Assembly (NCBI GenBank): GCA_004323695.1
Contig: SCRU01000003.1
Coordinates: 1-43,359 of the forward strand
DNA length: 43,359 bases
Direction of reading: 5' to 3'
DNA from: Burkholderiaceae bacterium
GTDB taxonomy: Bacteria > Pseudomonadota > Gammaproteobacteria > Burkholderiales > Burkholderiaceae_C
The number at the start of each line of letters is the position of its first letter. Within the stretch, counting starts at the first letter, position 1. The notes under the pieces are model-generated. The model was not told the origin of the DNA. It did not search any database and saw only the letters and a list, made by a program, of their open reading frames with translations. Shown here piece after piece: positions 31,275 to 40,481 of the stretch. Both the position numbers and the translations under genes were made by a program.

Positions 31275-32420
31275 TCAGGCCGGCGGGCGGCGCATCGCGC
31301 GCCGGTACCACTCGTGGAAGTGCTGCATGCCGTCTTCCATCGGACTCTGGTAGGGGCCGGCTTCGTTGTCGCCGCGCTGCATCAGGGCCTTGCGCCCGGC
31401 GTCCATGCGCAGCGCGATCTCGTCGTCTTCCACGCAGGTTTCCAGGTAAGCGGCCTGCTGGGCTTCGACGAATTCGCGTTCGAAGGCGGCGATTTCCTCG
31501 GGGTAGAAGAACTCGACCATGTTGATGGTTTTTTGCGGCCCCACCGGATACAGGGTGGAGACGGTGAGCACATGCGGATACCACTCCACCATGATGTGCG
31601 GGTAGTACGAGAGCCAGATCGCGCCGTAACGCGGTGGCCGGCCGTCGCGGTACTGCAGCAGCGCCTGCTGCCAGCGCTCGTACACCGGGCTGCCCGCCTT
31701 GCCCAGGCGGTTCGCGACGCCCACGGTCTGCACCGAATAGGCGTCCTTGAATTCCCAGCGCAGGTCCTCGCAACTGACGAACTGGCCCAGACCCGGGTGG
31801 AACGGGCCGACGTGGTAGTCCTCCAGATAGACCTCGATGAAGGTCTTCCAGTTGTAGCTACATTCGTGCAGCTCGACCCGGTCCAGCACGTGGCCCGAGA
31901 AGTCGAGTGCCGCGAGCGGCCCCATGCCGGCCAGGTCCGCGGCCACGTTCCGACCGTTGGCTTCGAACAGCAGGCCATTCCACTGCTGCAGCGGGTAGTT
32001 GTTCAGGTTCAGGCAGGGGTCCTGGGCGAAATGCGGCGCGCCCAGCAGCGTGCCCGCCGGATTGCCGTTGCCACCGCTGTAGGTCCAGCGGTGCAGCGGG
32101 CATACGATGTTGCCGCCCGCGCTGCCCGGCTGCTGGGCCTGCAGCGAACCGCGCCCCTTGAGAATCAGCGCCTGCCGGTGCCGGCATACATTGGAGATCA
32201 GGGACACCCCCTGGGGTGTGCGCACCAGCGCGCGGCCCTCGCCCTCGGCGGGCAGGGTGTGGTAGTCGCCCAATTGGGGCACCGCGCACCCGTGCCCCAC
32301 ATAACGCGGGCCGGGCTTGAAGATGATGCCTTGCTCGCGCCGGAACAGCGCCTCGTCGAAGTAGCTCGAAACCGGGAGTTGGCTTGCGGCCTGCTGCAGT
32401 TGAAGACTTAAATCAGACAT
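31275..32420 (-). CDS. Rieske aromatic-ring-hydroxylating oxygenase, alpha-subunit type
   Basis: A 381-residue Rieske non-heme iron oxygenase. The [2Fe-2S] ligands are Cys79/His81 (CRHR) and Cys107/His110 (CPLH); the 25 residues between the pairs exceed the usual 15-17. The catalytic domain has SYNWKTFIEVYLEDYHVGPFH: His203 and His208 are iron ligands and Glu200 takes the place of the bridging Asp of naphthalene dioxygenase. A Glu is known there in carnitine oxygenase CntA. No reductase or ferredoxin gene is adjacent. It is divergent from xseB-ispA-dxs, a neighbourhood I recall from other Burkholderiales, so the gene is likely old in this lineage. Substrate unknown. Confidence 0.88.
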   Translation of the reverse strand: MSDLSLQLQQAASQLPVSSYFDEALFRREQGIIFKPGPRYVGHGCAVPQLGDYHTLPAEGEGRALVRTPQGVSLISNVCRHRQALILKGRGSLQAQQPGSAGGNIVCPLHRWTYSGGNGNPAGTLLGAPHFAQDPCLNLNNYPLQQWNGLLFEANGRNVAADLAGMGPLAALDFSGHVLDRVELHECSYNWKTFIEVYLEDYHVGPFHPGLGQFVSCEDLRWEFKDAYSVQTVGVANRLGKAGSPVYERWQQALLQYRDGRPPRYGAIWLSYYPHIMVEWYPHVLTVSTLYPVGPQKTINMVEFFYPEEIAAFEREFVEAQQAAYLETCVEDDEIALRMDAGRKALMQRGDNEAGPYQSPMEDGMQHFHEWYRRAMRRPPA

Positions 32421-32551
32421 GGGTGACCTGACCTAGAGACTCCCCCTATGAAGGGGCAGAAGGATAGGCGCTCTGTCGCTGGAGAGAAGCGCGGGACGGG
32501 TGGGCCGGCAGCGCCGGAAAAAGGGCTCGGAAAGCCAAAAACCTGGGTCCC

Positions 32552-32557
32552 ATTGTA
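32552..32557 (-). promoter_or_regulatory. -10 candidate for the Rieske operon
   Basis: TACAAT on the minus strand in GGGTACAATGGG, 131 nt before the Rieske ATG. It gives a long leader with a GGCGCTGCC-type hairpin region. No -35 box is obvious. Confidence 0.3.
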
Positions 32558-32578
32558 CCCTGCGGGGTGCCCGCGGCG

Positions 32579-32595
32579 CGCTGGCGCGGCCAGCG
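32579..32595. promoter_or_regulatory. inverted repeat overlapping the xseB -35 region
   Basis: CGCTGGC-gcg-GCCAGCG, a perfect 7-bp inverted repeat ending 2 nt before TAAAAT of xseB. It sits between the two divergent -10 candidates, so a protein bound here could affect both directions. Could also be chance in GC-rich DNA. Confidence 0.3.
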
Positions 32596-32597
32596 CC

Positions 32598-32603
32598 TAA
32601 AAT
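32598..32603 (+). promoter_or_regulatory. -10 box of xseB-ispA-dxs
   Basis: TAAAAT 27 nt before the xseB ATG, the only A/T-rich hexamer in this GC-rich gap. The -35 position is occupied by the inverted repeat and shows no consensus. Confidence 0.45.
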
Positions 32604-32630
32604 CGATGGTTTCGACGCGTTCCTATCCCC

Positions 32631-32873
32631 ATGCCCAAGGCTCCTTCCCAGAACAAGACACCCGCGGCGCCCGCCAGCTACGAGGCCGCCCTGGAAGAAC
32701 TTGAACAACTGGTGGGCCAGCTCGAGTCGGGCAAGATGCCGCTGGAGCAGTTGCTCGGCGGCTACCAGCGCGGGGCCGAACTGCTGAAATTCTGCCGCGA
32801 CCGGCTGGAGGCGGTGGAAAACCAGATCAAGGTGCTCGACGACGGCGTGCTCAAGCCATGGACACAAGAGTGA
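32631..32873 (+). CDS. xseB: exodeoxyribonuclease VII small subunit
   Basis: The 80-residue small subunit of exonuclease VII, which with several copies per XseA degrades single-stranded DNA in both directions. It shows the family core [40 protein letters not shown] and [14 protein letters not shown], two helices forming a coiled-coil hairpin. Leader residues 1-14 are Lys/Pro/Ala-rich and unstructured. First gene of the operon; its end overlaps ispA by 16 nt, so translation is coupled. The xseB-ispA-dxs order is widely conserved in proteobacteria. Confidence 0.96.
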   Translation: MPKAPSQNKTPAAPASYEAALEELEQLVGQLESGKMPLEQLLGGYQRGAELLKFCRDRLEAVENQIKVLDDGVLKPWTQE

Positions 32874-33802
32874 CGACCGTGATTGCGGATCCGGGCGCGC
32901 AGGTCTTCGATCTGCGTGCATGGAGCGCTGCGCATCTGCAGGCGGTCGAGCAGGCGCTCTCCAACTGGGTTGTGGCGGATGCGCCCGCGGGCCTGGGTGA
33001 CGCCATGCGCTACGCGGTGCTGGACGGCGGCAAGCGGCTGCGCCCGCTGCTGGTGCTGGCGGCGTGCGAGGCGGTGCGCGGCAATGACCATGCGGCATTG
33101 CGGGCCGCTTGCGCCGCCGAGCTGATCCATGCCTACTCCCTGGTGCACGACGATCTGCCGTGCATGGACAACGACGTGCTGCGCCGCGGCAAGCCGACGG
33201 TGCATGTGCGGTTTGGCGTGGCCACGGCATTGCTGGCCGGCGACGCATTGCAGGCGCTGGCCTTTGAGCTGCTTACGCCGGACGACGGAACGGTCACTGA
33301 AGCGGTGCAGGCCACCCTGTGCCGCCTGCTGGCCCGCGCGGCCGGGCACCATGGCATGGCGGGCGGCCAGGCGATCGATCTGGCCAGCGTGGGGCTGGCC
33401 TTGACCGAGGCGCAACTGCGCGAAATGCACCGCCTGAAAACCGGCGCGCTGCTGCAGGGCAGCGTGATGATGGGCGCCGCCTGTGGCGTTGCGCCGGCGG
33501 CCGCGGGGGCGGCGCTGGCCCGATACGGCGCCGCGATCGGGCTGGCGTTTCAGGTGGTGGACGATATTCTGGACGTCACGGCGGATTCGGCCACGCTCGG
33601 CAAGACGGCCGGCAAGGACGCCGCGCAGGACAAGCCGACCTATGTGTCGCTGCTCGGGCTGGAGCGCTCGCGCGCCTACGCCCAGGCGCTGCTAGCCCAG
33701 GCGCTGGCGGCGCTCGATGCCAGCGGTCTGGATGCCGCCGGCGCGCAGCGCACGCAGGCGCTGCGCGCGCTCGCCGACATGGTCGTGAACAGGGACAAAT
33801 AG
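32858..33802 (+). CDS. ispA: farnesyl diphosphate synthase / short-chain polyprenyl synthase
   Basis: Condenses dimethylallyl and isopentenyl diphosphates to geranyl and farnesyl diphosphate for quinone and undecaprenyl pathways. The 314-residue protein has both Asp-rich motifs: DDLPCMDND (98-106), the bacterial form with four residues between the Asp pairs, and DDILD (235-239). GGKRLRPLL and the Mg/allylic pocket [10 protein letters not shown] are present. ATG at 32858 overlaps xseB, and the stop is 3 nt before dxs. It uses the precursors that the neighbouring Dxs starts to make. Confidence 0.96.
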   Translation: MDTRVTTVIADPGAQVFDLRAWSAAHLQAVEQALSNWVVADAPAGLGDAMRYAVLDGGKRLRPLLVLAACEAVRGNDHAALRAACAAELIHAYSLVHDDLPCMDNDVLRRGKPTVHVRFGVATALLAGDALQALAFELLTPDDGTVTEAVQATLCRLLARAAGHHGMAGGQAIDLASVGLALTEAQLREMHRLKTGALLQGSVMMGAACGVAPAAAGAALARYGAAIGLAFQVVDDILDVTADSATLGKTAGKDAAQDKPTYVSLLGLERSRAYAQALLAQALAALDASGLDAAGAQRTQALRALADMVVNRDK

Positions 33803-33805
33803 ACA

Positions 33806-35716
33806 ATGACTTCGCTCTTGGAAACCATCAACGACCCGGCCGATCTGCGCCGCCTGGCGCGCGCGCAGCTGCGCCCGCTCGCCGACGAGTTGCGCGCGTT
33901 CGTGCTCGACAGCGTGTCCAAGACCGGTGGACACCTGAGCTCCAACCTCGGCACGGTCGAGCTCACGGTGGCGCTGCATTACGTGTTCAACACCCCGTAC
34001 GACCGTCTCGTGTGGGACGTGGGCCACCAGACCTACCCGCACAAGATCCTGACCGGCCGGCGCGAGCGCATGAAGACGCTGCGCCAGCTCGGCGGCCTGT
34101 CGGGTTTTCCGCAGCGTGCCGAGAGCGAATACGACACCTTCGGCACGGCGCATTCCGGCACTTCGATCTCGGCAGCCCTGGGCATGGCGCTGGCGGCCAG
34201 GCAAAAGGGCGAGGACCGCCACGCGGTGGCGATCATCGGCGATGGCGCCATGAGCGGCGGCATGGCGTTCGAGGCGCTCAACAACGCGGGTGTGGCCGAC
34301 GGCAAGCTGCTGGTGATCCTGAACGACAACGACATGAGCATCAGCCCGCCGGTCGGTGCGTTGAACCGCTACCTGGCGCAACTCATGAGCGGGCGTTTCT
34401 ACGACGCCGCCAAGAACGTCGGCAAGCAGGTGCTGCGCGCCGCGCCGCCGCTGTTCGAACTGGCGAAACGGCTGGAGCAGCATGCCAAGGGCATGGTGGT
34501 TCCGGCCACGCTGTTCGAGCAGTTCGGCTTCAACTACATTGGCCCGATCGACGGGCACGACCTGGACGCGCTGATCCCGACGCTGGAAAACATCAGGCAC
34601 CTGAAAGGGCCGCAGTTTCTGCACGTGGTCACCAAAAAAGGCCAGGGCTACAAGCTGGCCGAGGCCGATCCGGTGGCGTATCACGGACCCGGCAAGTTCG
34701 ACCCGCTCGTCGGGCTGCAAAAGCCCAGCACGCCGGCCCGGCAGACTTTCACCCAGGTGTTTGGCCAGTGGCTGTGCGACATGGCCGAGAAGGATCCGCG
34801 GCTGGTCGGCATCACGCCCGCGATGCGCGAAGGCTCCGGTCTGGTCGAGTTCGAAAAGCGCTTTCCCGGCCGCTACTACGACGTGGGGATTGCAGAGCAG
34901 CATTCGGTCACGTTCGCCGCCGGCCTGGCCTGCGAGGGGCTCAAGCCGGTGCTCGCGATTTACTCGACCTTCCTGCAGCGCGGCTACGACCAGTTGATTC
35001 ACGACGTGGCGATCCAGAACCTGCCGGTCGTGCTCGCGCTGGACCGTGCCGGCATTGTGGGCGCGGACGGCGCGACGCACGCGGGTGCGTACGACATCGC
35101 GTTTCTGCGCTGCGTTCCGAATATGAGCGTGGCCTGCCCGGCGGACGAGAACGAATGCCGGGCACTGCTGACCACCGCGTTCGAGCAGAATGGCCCGGTC
35201 GCGGTGCGCTATCCGCGCGGCGCCGGTGCCGGTGTGGCGACCGAACCGGGGCTCGCGTCCTTGCCGTTCGGCAAGGGCGAGATCCGGCGCCGGGCCGCGC
35301 GCAACCCCGCGGACAGCGGCAAGGGCATCGCGCTCATCGTGTTCGGCACGCTGCTGTATCCGGCGCTGCAGGCCGCCGAGAAACTGAATGCCACGGTGGT
35401 GAACATGCGCTGGGCCAAACCGCTCGACGTCGAACTTTTGCTGCAGGTGGCGGCGGATCATGAGGCGCTGGTCACGCTGGAGGACGGCGCCGTCATGGGC
35501 GGCGCGGGCAGCGCGGTGACCGAGACCCTGAATGCGGCCGGCGTGCTCAAACCCGTGTTGCAGCTGGGTTTGCCTGACAAGTTCATCGAGCATGGGGACC
35601 CGGCCCGGCTCATGGCGCTGCAGGGACTGGACGCGGCCGGAATCGAAAAATCAACAAGAAATCGCTTCCCGGCCCTTTGCCTTCCTGGGCGACAAGCTCT
35701 TAAATCAGTAGCATGA
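33806..35716 (+). CDS. dxs: 1-deoxy-D-xylulose-5-phosphate synthase
   Basis: First enzyme of the methylerythritol phosphate pathway: pyruvate plus glyceraldehyde 3-phosphate to DXP and CO2 using thiamine diphosphate. The 636-residue transketolase-fold protein shows [23 protein letters not shown] (active-site His), the diphosphate/Mg motif [18 protein letters not shown] (145-162), and in the pyrimidine domain [15 protein letters not shown] with the general Glu. The C-terminal tail ([23 protein letters not shown]) is A/T-rich in its codons and ends in AATCAGTAGC, which resembles the patch core. Last gene of the xseB operon; it converges on livF with 3 nt between stops. Confidence 0.97.
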   Translation: MTSLLETINDPADLRRLARAQLRPLADELRAFVLDSVSKTGGHLSSNLGTVELTVALHYVFNTPYDRLVWDVGHQTYPHKILTGRRERMKTLRQLGGLSGFPQRAESEYDTFGTAHSGTSISAALGMALAARQKGEDRHAVAIIGDGAMSGGMAFEALNNAGVADGKLLVILNDNDMSISPPVGALNRYLAQLMSGRFYDAAKNVGKQVLRAAPPLFELAKRLEQHAKGMVVPATLFEQFGFNYIGPIDGHDLDALIPTLENIRHLKGPQFLHVVTKKGQGYKLAEADPVAYHGPGKFDPLVGLQKPSTPARQTFTQVFGQWLCDMAEKDPRLVGITPAMREGSGLVEFEKRFPGRYYDVGIAEQHSVTFAAGLACEGLKPVLAIYSTFLQRGYDQLIHDVAIQNLPVVLALDRAGIVGADGATHAGAYDIAFLRCVPNMSVACPADENECRALLTTAFEQNGPVAVRYPRGAGAGVATEPGLASLPFGKGEIRRRAARNPADSGKGIALIVFGTLLYPALQAAEKLNATVVNMRWAKPLDVELLLQVAADHEALVTLEDGAVMGGAGSAVTETLNAAGVLKPVLQLGLPDKFIEHGDPARLMALQGLDAAGIEKSTRNRFPALCLPGRQALKSVA

Positions 35717-35719
35717 CGA

Positions 35720-36519
<800 letters not shown>

Positions 36520-36523
<4 letters not shown>

Positions 36524-37323
36524 GCCTTACCTCCCGTAACGTCTAGACTGGCCTCGTCTTCCTCGCGGCCCAGGTAGGCCTCGATCACTTCGGGGTTGTT
36601 GCGGATCGCATCGGGGGTGCCGCCTGCGATGATGCGGCCAAAGTTCAGCACGGCGATCTGCTCGCACAGCCCCATCACGAAACGCATGTCGTGTTCAATC
36701 ATGAAAATCGTGTAACCGCGCCCGCTGATGTTGCGCACCTGGGCCATCAGCTCGGTTTTTTCGGTGCTGTTCATGCCGGCCACCGGTTCGTCCAGCAGCA
36801 GCAGTTGCGGGTTGGTGGCCAGCGCGCGCGCCAGTTCCAGCTTGCGCTGCTCGCCGTAGGACAGGTTGTCGGCGGTGTCACTCGCCTTGTGATCGAGCTT
36901 CACCCAGGACAGCAGTTCCCGCGCGCGCTCCCGGGCCCGGCGCTCCTCGCTGCGAAACAGCCCGGAGCCGGCCAGCAGACCGAGCGAGCCATATTTGAGC
37001 TGTGCGTGCAGGCCGACCATCACGTTCTCCAGCAGCGACATGTCCTTGAACAGGCGAATGTTCTGGAAGGTGCGGGCAATGCCTAGCCGCGTGATGTCGT
37101 GCGGGGCGCGCCCGGCCAGCGGCTGGCCGTTGAACGCCATGCGCCCGCCGGTGGGCGCCAGCAGGCCGGTGATCAGGTTGAATACCGTGGTCTTGCCGGC
37201 GCCGTTCGGCCCGATCAAGCCAAAGATGCCGCCCTGGGGAATCTCCAGGTTCACGTCCTGCAGAACTTTCAGACCGCCGAAATGGCGCGACAGCGAGTCA
37301 AGCTTCAGCAACGCGCCGCTCAT
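36520..37323 (-). CDS. livG: branched-chain amino acid ABC transporter ATPase LivG
   Basis: First ATPase of the importer, 267 residues: Walker [10 protein letters not shown] (38-46), RTFQNIRLF (Q-loop), [15 protein letters not shown] (signature), [12 protein letters not shown] (Walker B) and [10 protein letters not shown] (switch His). The extra Arg-rich segment [18 protein letters not shown] after the Q-loop is typical of LivG. ATG 37323 overlaps the livM stop as ATGA and has SD GGGAGGCAGGC; an in-frame ATG nine codons upstream lies inside livM. The end overlaps livF as ATGA. Pairs with LivF on the cytosolic face. Confidence 0.95.
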
Positions 37324-38186
37324 GCCTGCCTCCCGGATTTCCCGAACCACTGGCGAAACCGGGCCGGATCCCAGATGCCCTTGGGCAGGAACAGCACGAT
37401 CAGGACCAGGATGAAACCGTTCACGACGCCGCGAAAGCCCGCCAGCGAGCGCAGCAGTTCGGGCAGCAGTGTGATGATCACCGCGCCGATCACGGGGCCG
37501 CCGAGGTGGCCAATGCCCCCGAGGATGGCCATCGTGAGGATTTCCACCGCGCGGTCAAAGCCGTATTCGCCCGGGCCGATGAAGAACGTCAGGTGCGCGT
37601 TCAGCGCGCCGGCCAGCCCCGCAATGGCTGCGCCCAGCACGAACGCCAGCATCTTGTACCCGGCCACGTTGATGCCCATCAGGCCCGCCGCGGTCTCGTC
37701 TTCCTTGATCGACTCGAACGCGCGTCCGACGCGCGAGCGGCGCAGTCGCCCCAGCAGCGCCAGCGTGACGACCACGGCCAGTGCCACGTGCCACCACTGC
37801 GTCAATTGCGGAATGCCGTTGAGCCCGAGCGCGCCGCCGGTGATGGAATCAGCATTCAGGATAACAATGCGCACTACCTCGCCAAAGGCCAGCGTGGCCA
37901 TCGCCAGGTACACGCCGGAAAGCCGCAGCGTGGGCTTGCCGATCAAAAACGCCATCAGCGCCGGCGCCGCCATGCCGGCGGCCAGCACGAGCGGGAACGG
38001 CGCGCCGTAATTCACTGTCAGCAGCGCGGCGGTATACGCCCCGATGCCCATGAACGCGGCATTCGCAATCGCCAGCATGCCGCACGCGAGCGTGAGGTAG
38101 ATGGACAGGGCCAGCAGCGCATTCGTGCCCAGCGAGAGCACGAGATTGCTGTAAACCGCCCAGAAGTTGTTGAACCAGTCGATCAT
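37320..38186 (-). CDS. livM: branched-chain amino acid ABC transporter permease LivM
   Basis: Inner-membrane permease of 288 residues with about eight to nine helices; [31 protein letters not shown] and [23 protein letters not shown] (the cytosolic EAA-like coupling loop) are typical of LivM. ATG at 38186 shares bases with the livH stop (TGATG). A GTG one codon upstream is an alternative start. The stop overlaps livG. It forms the pore together with LivH. Confidence 0.94.
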   Translation of the reverse strand: MIDWFNNFWAVYSNLVLSLGTNALLALSIYLTLACGMLAIANAAFMGIGAYTAALLTVNYGAPFPLVLAAGMAAPALMAFLIGKPTLRLSGVYLAMATLAFGEVVRIVILNADSITGGALGLNGIPQLTQWWHVALAVVVTLALLGRLRRSRVGRAFESIKEDETAAGLMGINVAGYKMLAFVLGAAIAGLAGALNAHLTFFIGPGEYGFDRAVEILTMAILGGIGHLGGPVIGAVIITLLPELLRSLAGFRGVVNGFILVLIVLFLPKGIWDPARFRQWFGKSGRQA

Positions 38187-39067
38187 CACACTTTGCGCTC
38201 AAGCAGGGTGCCGAACAGCCCCTTGGGCCGCACCAGCAAAATCAGGAACAGCAGGCCGAAGGCCACCGCGTCGCGCATGCTCGAGCCGATATAGGCCACC
38301 GACAGCACCTCGGCACAACCCAGGAACAGGCCACCGATCAGCGCGCCGCGGATGTCTCCCATGCCGCCCAGGATGATCACGGCGATGCCCTTTTCCAGCA
38401 TGGACTTGCCCATCAGCGGGAACAGCGCATTCGAATACAGGCCGATCAACACGCCGGCCACGCCGCCCAGCCCGGCAGCCACGAAGGATGTCAGGAAAAA
38501 CAGGCCTTCGACGTTGATGCCCAGCAGGTAGGCGGCGCGGGGCGATTCGGCGATGGCGCGCAGCGCGCGCCCGAGTTGGGTCTTCTGCAGCGCCAGCAGC
38601 AACACGGCCATCAGCACGAACGACAGCAGGATGATGCCCAGGCCGAGCGCGGTCACGGTCACGCCGCCCAGGCTCAGGCTGGCGTTGGAGGCCAGGTTCA
38701 GTGGAAAGCGCAGGTTCTGCGCCCCGAAAATTCCCTCGATGCCATTCGTCAGGATGATGCCCACGCCGATGGTGGCGATCATGGGAATCAGGTGCGGCGC
38801 ATGGCGCGCGCGCAGCGGGCGCAACACCAGCACATCGATGAGCAGTCCGACACCGCCGCTGAACACGAATGCGAACAGCAGGGCCGCCCACAACGGCCAC
38901 GCGAAATGCACGACGACCTGTTCCGCGGCGTACGCGCCGACCATGAAGACCGCGCCGTGCGACAGGTTGATGACGCCCAGCACGCCGAAGATCAGCGTGA
39001 AGCCCAGCGCGAACAGGGCGTAAACGCTTCCGAGCGACAAGGCATTGACGAGTTGCTGTTCCAGCAC
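38186..39067 (-). CDS. livH: branched-chain amino acid ABC transporter permease LivH
   Basis: Inner-membrane permease of 293 residues: ALSLGSVYALFALGFTLIFG, NLSHGAVFMVGAYA, and the coupling loop TQLGRALRAIAESPRAAYLLGIN are characteristic of LivH. The start at 39067 is GTG, read as MLEQQLVNAL; no better ATG is near. Separated from livK by 89 nt that contain a strong terminator, so livH-M-G-F transcription depends on readthrough or a weak promoter. SenA/EgtB-like gene lies on the far side of livK. Confidence 0.93.
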   Translation of the reverse strand: MLEQQLVNALSLGSVYALFALGFTLIFGVLGVINLSHGAVFMVGAYAAEQVVVHFAWPLWAALLFAFVFSGGVGLLIDVLVLRPLRARHAPHLIPMIATIGVGIILTNGIEGIFGAQNLRFPLNLASNASLSLGGVTVTALGLGIILLSFVLMAVLLLALQKTQLGRALRAIAESPRAAYLLGINVEGLFFLTSFVAAGLGGVAGVLIGLYSNALFPLMGKSMLEKGIAVIILGGMGDIRGALIGGLFLGCAEVLSVAYIGSSMRDAVAFGLLFLILLVRPKGLFGTLLERKV

Positions 39068-39108
39068 GATGGGTTGCCCCGGACAAGGCGCGCGCAGGCG
39101 CCGGCATG

Positions 39109-39140
39109 AAAAAAAGACGGCGCGAGTCCTCGCGCCGTCT
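39109..39140 (-). terminator. Rho-independent terminator between livK and livH
   Basis: On the minus strand GACGGCGCGAG/CTCGCGCCGTC, an 11-bp perfect inverted repeat (39139-39129 with 39126-39116) with a very short loop, then seven T (39115-39109). It starts 17 nt after the livK stop. Probably a partial terminator giving more binding protein than permease, as is common for ABC importers. Confidence 0.85.
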
Positions 39141-39156
39141 CGCGAACCTGCTTCGG

Positions 39157-40314
39157 TTATTTCTCGATCACGAACTGGCCACCCTTGGTCACGCTGACGA
39201 TGGCCTTTTGCTGCGCGTCATAGCCGGCGGGCTTGCCGGCCTTGTCCGTTGTCTGGTGGAACTGGAAGGCACCGGTGGCGCCGGTCCATTTCACGCTGGG
39301 CAGGGCATCGCGCAGCGCGGTGCGCTCGGCGGCCAGATCACCCGTGAACTTGATGGTCTTGAGCGCCTGCACCAAGATGTGCATCGCGTCGAAGGACTGT
39401 GCCGCAAACTGGTCCGGGGCGGTGTTGAACTTGGCCTGGTAGGCCTTGATGAACTGGACGTTTTCCGGGCTGTCGTTGCTGGCGGACCAGGGGCTGCCCA
39501 CATACAGATCGTCGGAAGCGCCCTTGGCCAGCGTGAACACCTTGGTCGAATTCATGCCATTGCCGCCGATGAACGGCACGGTAATGCCGAGCTGGCGCGC
39601 CTGCACCATGATGGGCGCGCCTTCGGCCAGCAGCGCCGACAGCACGATCGCGTCCGGATGGGTCGCCTTGATCTTGGTCAGCTGCGCCTTGAAGTCGACA
39701 TCGCCCTTGGCGAAGGTCTCGGTGGTGGTCACCGGAATATGCGCGTCTTCGAGGGCCTTCTTGAAGTTGTCGTAACCGCTCTTGGTGAACACGTCGTCAT
39801 TGCCGTACATCACCGCGACCTTCTTGATGTGAGCATGCTTGATGGCCACGCGCAGCGTTTCGGGCAGCACATCGGCCTCCGTCACGGAATTGCGAAATAC
39901 GTAGTTGCCGATCGAGGTGATGCCGTCCGCCGTGTTGGAGGTGCCAAAGGCGACCGTCTTGGCGGCCTGGGCGACCGGGTCGGCCGCCTGGGCGGAATTC
40001 GACAGCGTCGGGCCAAACACCATCAGCACCTTGTCCTGGAAAATCAGCTTCTTGAAGACGTTGATGGCTTCTTCCTTCTTGCCTTGTTCGTCTTCGATCA
40101 CCAGTTGCAGCTTGTCGCCATTCACGCCGCCCGCGGCGTTGATTTCGTCGGCGGCAAGCTGGAAACCGTTGCGTATCGATATCCCGTACTGGGCGGCGCC
40201 TCCCGACAGCGCCTCGGCCACCCCGAGCTTGATGTCGGCGGCATGGGCGCTGGCGCCGATGCCGGTGGCCAATGCGAGCGCGAGCAGGGAATTTGCGAAG
40301 ACTTTTTGTGTCAT
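39157..40314 (-). CDS. livK: branched-chain amino acid ABC transporter substrate-binding protein
   Basis: Periplasmic receptor of 385 residues with a signal peptide (MTQKVFANSLLALALATGIG, cleaved after SAHA) and the Peripla_BP_6 fold: IKLGVAEALSGGAAQYG, NGFQLAADEINAAGGVNG, QDKVLMVFGPTLSNSAQA, VLPETLRVAIKHAHIKKVAV and FIGGNGMNSTKVF. Binding to Leu/Ile/Val is the family default, but relatives take up other amino acids, amides or aromatic acids, so the ligand is open. ATG at 40314 has AAGGATC upstream. First gene of the liv operon, followed by a terminator and livH. Confidence 0.93.
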   Translation of the reverse strand: MTQKVFANSLLALALATGIGASAHAADIKLGVAEALSGGAAQYGISIRNGFQLAADEINAAGGVNGDKLQLVIEDEQGKKEEAINVFKKLIFQDKVLMVFGPTLSNSAQAADPVAQAAKTVAFGTSNTADGITSIGNYVFRNSVTEADVLPETLRVAIKHAHIKKVAVMYGNDDVFTKSGYDNFKKALEDAHIPVTTTETFAKGDVDFKAQLTKIKATHPDAIVLSALLAEGAPIMVQARQLGITVPFIGGNGMNSTKVFTLAKGASDDLYVGSPWSASNDSPENVQFIKAYQAKFNTAPDQFAAQSFDAMHILVQALKTIKFTGDLAAERTALRDALPSVKWTGATGAFQFHQTTDKAGKPAGYDAQQKAIVSVTKGGQFVIEK

Positions 40315-40356
40315 CTGAAGATCCTTTGTGAATACGGGTTGAAAGACCGGTCGCTG

Positions 40357-40362
40357 ATTTTA
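40357..40362 (-). promoter_or_regulatory. -10 candidate of livK
   Basis: TAAAAT on the minus strand in GTTGTAAAATCAG, 42 nt before the livK ATG. TTGAGG lies 20 nt upstream, too far for a good -35. Divergent from the EgtB-like promoter about 85 nt away. Confidence 0.35.
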
Positions 40363-40447
40363 CAACTGGCAACAACATCCCTCCTCAAGCGCGGAATAGC
40401 GCAACCGCAACTTTTCCTGCGCCATGGCGAGGTTCCGCGCAGAGGGC

Positions 40448-40476
40448 TTGGACGGGCAGCAGCCTGGGTGAATAAT
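40448..40476 (+). promoter_or_regulatory. promoter of the EgtB-like gene, probably leaderless
   Basis: TTGGAC (40448-40453), 17-nt spacer, AATAAT (40471-40476), then 5 nt to the ATG at 40482. The -10 has one mismatch, the -35 three. The start would fall on the first codon and there is no SD. Confidence 0.5.
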
Positions 40477-40481
40477 AAGCA

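Noticed and set aside
31845-31875. GTTGTAGCTACATTC in the Rieske gene as a patch copy
   Set aside because: It encodes the conserved ECSYNW motif with ordinary codons and there is no surrounding A/T-rich stretch.
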